A program made the position numbers and the translations under genes. This document shows positions 5,433-7,074 of a DNA stretch of 7,074 nucleotides, piece after piece. The notes below the pieces were generated by a model. That model was given only the letters and a program-made list of their open reading frames with translations. It was not told the origin of the DNA and did not search any database. The stretch comes from Actinomycetota bacterium (GTDB taxonomy: Bacteria > Actinomycetota > Actinomycetes > Nanopelagicales > Nanopelagicaceae): positions 1-7,074 of the forward strand of contig WLMD01000086.1 of NCBI GenBank assembly GCA_009700405.1. Direction: 5' to 3'. Every line of letters begins with the position of its first letter. Within the stretch, counting starts at the first letter, position 1.

Positions 5433-5978
5433 ATGAGTGTCGCCCTGCCTGCCGCCGATATATCGCGCGCATTAACTCGCATTGCCCATGAAATTTTGGA
5501 ACGCAATGGGGGTGCTACAGATATTACCTTGCTGGGGATTCCCACACGCGGTGCCCATTTAGCCAAAAGACTTGCACAAATTATTGCAACAATTGAAAAG
5601 GTTCCGCTCTCGGAAATTGCAGTGGGAACGTTGGATATCACTATGCACAGAGATGACCTGCGCTTGCGCGCCCCCAGGGCCCTGATGCCAACGATGATTC
5701 CACCGGCGGGTATAGAGAACCGTCATGTAATTCTTATTGATGATGTTTTCTTTTCAGGTCGAACTATTAGAGCGGCTTTGGATGCGCTCGGAGAAATGGG
5801 ACGCCCCAAGAGCGTTCAACTGGCCGTCTTGGTAGATAGAGGACATCGGGAGTTGCCCATTCGTGCTGATTTTGTTGGGAAGAATCTCCCAACTGCTCAC
5901 TCACAATCAGTCAAGGTTCATTTGACTGAGATCGATGGAGTAGATGAAGTGGTCATTGAAGATGAGGTGAGTGCCTGA
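5433..5978 (+). CDS. pyrR: Pyrimidine operon regulator PyrR / uracil phosphoribosyltransferase
   Basis: PyrR senses UMP/UTP against PRPP, binds pyr mRNA leaders, and in many species also makes UMP from uracil and PRPP. The product is 181 residues, the usual length, with a type I phosphoribosyltransferase fold. The PRPP loop is VILIDDVFFSGRTIRAAL at 99-116; most homologues have LYTGRT where this has FFSGRT. IPTRGAHLAKRLA at 36-48 and LDITMHRDDL at 67-76 (usually LYRDDL) are conserved PyrR blocks. DRGHRELPIRADFVGKNLPT at 135-154 is highly diagnostic. The ATG at 5433 has a strong AAGGAG Shine-Dalgarno lying inside the predicted PyrR-binding hairpin, so autoregulation is likely. The stop overlaps the pyrB start (TGATG). 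Whether it keeps uracil phosphoribosyltransferase activity cannot be read from the sequence. Confidence 0.95.
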   Translation: MSVALPAADISRALTRIAHEILERNGGATDITLLGIPTRGAHLAKRLAQIIATIEKVPLSEIAVGTLDITMHRDDLRLRAPRALMPTMIPPAGIENRHVILIDDVFFSGRTIRAALDALGEMGRPKSVQLAVLVDRGHRELPIRADFVGKNLPTAHSQSVKVHLTEIDGVDEVVIEDEVSA

Positions 5979-6931
5979 TGCGACACCTGTTATCAATCTC
6001 TGATCTTAATCGCGGCGATGCACTGTCGATTCTAGATACCGCCGTAGAACTGGCACGTATCTCAGATGCCCCAGTAAAGAAGTTACCGACGCTTCGAGGT
6101 AAGACAATCGTGAATCTATTCTTTGAGGATTCAACGCGAACTCGGATTTCTTTTGAAGCAGCAGCCAAACGTCTCTCTGCCGATGTGATTAATTTTTCAG
6201 CCAAAGGCTCAAGCGTTAGCAAAGGTGAGTCCCTCAAAGATACTGCTCAAACTCTGCAAGCGATGGGAGCTGATGCCGTAATCATTAGGCACTCAGCGTC
6301 AGGGGCTGCGCAATGGCTTGCCGATTCTCATTGGATTGGCGGAAGCGTGATTAACGCTGGCGATGGAACACACGAACATCCCACTCAAGCGTTACTTGAT
6401 GCATTCACTATTCGTAAACATTTAGGATCTACTTCTGGGGACCTTAAGGGATTGCACATAGCAATCGTGGGGGACATATTGCATTCTCGGGTAGCGCGTT
6501 CGAACGTGCTCTTGCTTTCTCTGCTTGGTGCAGAGGTGACTTTGGTCGCTCCACCTACGTTGTTGCCGATGGGTGTGCAAACGTGGCCAGTGAAGGTTTC
6601 TTACGATTTCGATTCGGTACTACCTCATGTAGATGCCGTGATGATGCTTCGCGTACAACAAGAGAGAATGCAGGATCTCTTCTTTCCTACCGCACGTGAA
6701 TATTCACATTTCTTTGGACTCAATCGCGATCGATTAAACCTCATGAAGAAATCATCAATCATTATGCATCCGGGCCCTATGAATCGTGGGCTGGAGATCA
6801 CTGCGGAGTGCGCTGATAGCGCCAGATCAGTTATCGTCGAGCAAGTAGCCAACGGCGTGAGCGTGCGAATGGCGGTCTTGTATTTACTCCTTGCTGGAGC
6901 GCAACAAGAACAGGGAGGGTTACTCGCATGA
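5978..6931 (+). CDS. pyrB: Aspartate carbamoyltransferase, catalytic subunit
   Basis: This enzyme condenses carbamoyl phosphate and L-aspartate to N-carbamoyl-L-aspartate, the committed step of de novo pyrimidine synthesis. The product is 317 residues, a typical length. FFEDSTRTR (48-56) is the carbamoyl-phosphate signature. SVSKGESLKDT (79-89) is the mobile 80s loop, with Lys82 as the probable substrate-contacting lysine. HPTQALLD (134-141) lies at the interdomain active site. GDILHSRVARSN (165-176), LRVQQER (224-230) and HPGPMNRG (264-271) complete the aspartate-binding domain. SDS-type rather than STRT-type context would be needed to suspect an ornithine carbamoyltransferase, and LRVQQER argues against that. 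The start overlaps the pyrR stop by one base and has a Shine-Dalgarno, GAGGTGA at 5964-5970. The stop overlaps pyrC (ATGA). No pyrI follows, as in other actinobacteria. Confidence 0.96.
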   Translation: MRHLLSISDLNRGDALSILDTAVELARISDAPVKKLPTLRGKTIVNLFFEDSTRTRISFEAAAKRLSADVINFSAKGSSVSKGESLKDTAQTLQAMGADAVIIRHSASGAAQWLADSHWIGGSVINAGDGTHEHPTQALLDAFTIRKHLGSTSGDLKGLHIAIVGDILHSRVARSNVLLLSLLGAEVTLVAPPTLLPMGVQTWPVKVSYDFDSVLPHVDAVMMLRVQQERMQDLFFPTAREYSHFFGLNRDRLNLMKKSSIIMHPGPMNRGLEITAECADSARSVIVEQVANGVSVRMAVLYLLLAGAQQEQGGLLA

Positions 6932-7074
6932 CTAAATATCTTCTAACAGGCGGAACGCTAGCCAGTAATCAGCGAGCAGATGTACTCATTTCCGATGGTG
7001 TAATTGTTGGAATTGGCGAAAACATCTCTCACCCTGACTTAACAATAGCTTCAAAGATTGATGTAGCGGGTTGC
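6928..7074 (+). CDS. pyrC: Dihydroorotase, N-terminal part (3' end outside window)
   Basis: The first 49 codons are present and the frame runs off the window. Dihydroorotase cyclises N-carbamoyl-aspartate to dihydroorotate, the step after PyrB. The fragment (MTKYLLTGGTLAS, then RADVLISDGVIVGIGENI) is the N-terminal beta-sandwich typical of cyclic amidohydrolases such as actinobacterial PyrC. The metal-binding HxH motif expected after a PGLVDLH-type segment lies just beyond the window, so catalytic competence cannot be judged. The ATG overlaps the pyrB stop and has a strong Shine-Dalgarno, AGGGAGGG at 6912-6919. Other amidohydrolases (allantoinase, dihydropyrimidinase) share this N-terminal pattern, but the position after pyrB makes dihydroorotase by far the likeliest. 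Confidence 0.88.
   Translation, partial: MTKYLLTGGTLASNQRADVLISDGVIVGIGENISHPDLTIASKIDVAGC

Noticed and set aside
5369..5641. 90-codon minus-strand open frame opposite the pyrR leader and 5' end
   Set aside because: It overlaps the pyrR coding region and the PyrR hairpin and has no recognisable domain.

Overview
The window looks like a compact core-metabolism segment from a low-to-moderate GC actinobacterium (about 47% G+C in the 60 bases I counted). The gene order aroE-aroC-aroK-aroB-aroQ-efp-nusB, then a bldD-type regulator and pyrR-pyrB-pyrC, is an actinobacterial arrangement. Streptomyces has nusB, bldD, pyrR and pyrB next to one another, and Mycobacterium has aroC-aroK-aroB-aroQ close to efp-nusB. 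Very short spacers, five stop/start overlaps, frequent TTA codons and modest GC suggest a streamlined lineage. A freshwater planktonic group such as Nanopelagicales (acI) is my best guess, but this is inference.

Region 1 (1-3732, + strand) is a run of shikimate-pathway genes. It holds the 3' part of aroE, then aroC, aroK, aroB and aroQ. Together they encode DHQ synthase, type II DHQ dehydratase, shikimate dehydrogenase, shikimate kinase and chorismate synthase. From aroC onward the genes are packed with 5 nt spacing or ATGA overlaps and are probably co-transcribed. Region 2 (3733-4790, + strand) holds efp (elongation factor P of the actinobacterial PGKGP-loop type) and nusB (transcription antitermination), joined by a 1-nt overlap. 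No pepQ gene lies between aroQ and efp.

Region 3 (4768-5432) holds a minus-strand BldD-like regulator that converges on nusB and overlaps its end by 23 nt. Its C-terminal domain keeps the RxD-x8-RxxD signature that binds cyclic di-GMP in Streptomyces BldD. A 140-bp divergent spacer separates it from pyrR. This spacer carries an apparently leaderless bldD promoter, a perfect DnaA-box 9-mer, an extended -10 pyrR promoter, and a PyrR-binding RNA hairpin whose lower stem can sequester the pyrR Shine-Dalgarno sequence.

Region 4 (5433-7074, + strand) is the start of the pyrimidine operon: pyrR, pyrB and the 5' end of pyrC, translationally overlapped. The leader hairpin suggests feedback control of translation by PyrR and UMP.

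I see no mobile elements, CRISPR arrays, tRNAs or rRNAs, and no clearly undescribed multi-gene system. The most interesting content is regulatory: the PyrR leader, the c-di-GMP-type BldD in a seemingly minimal genome, and the crowded divergent promoter region.
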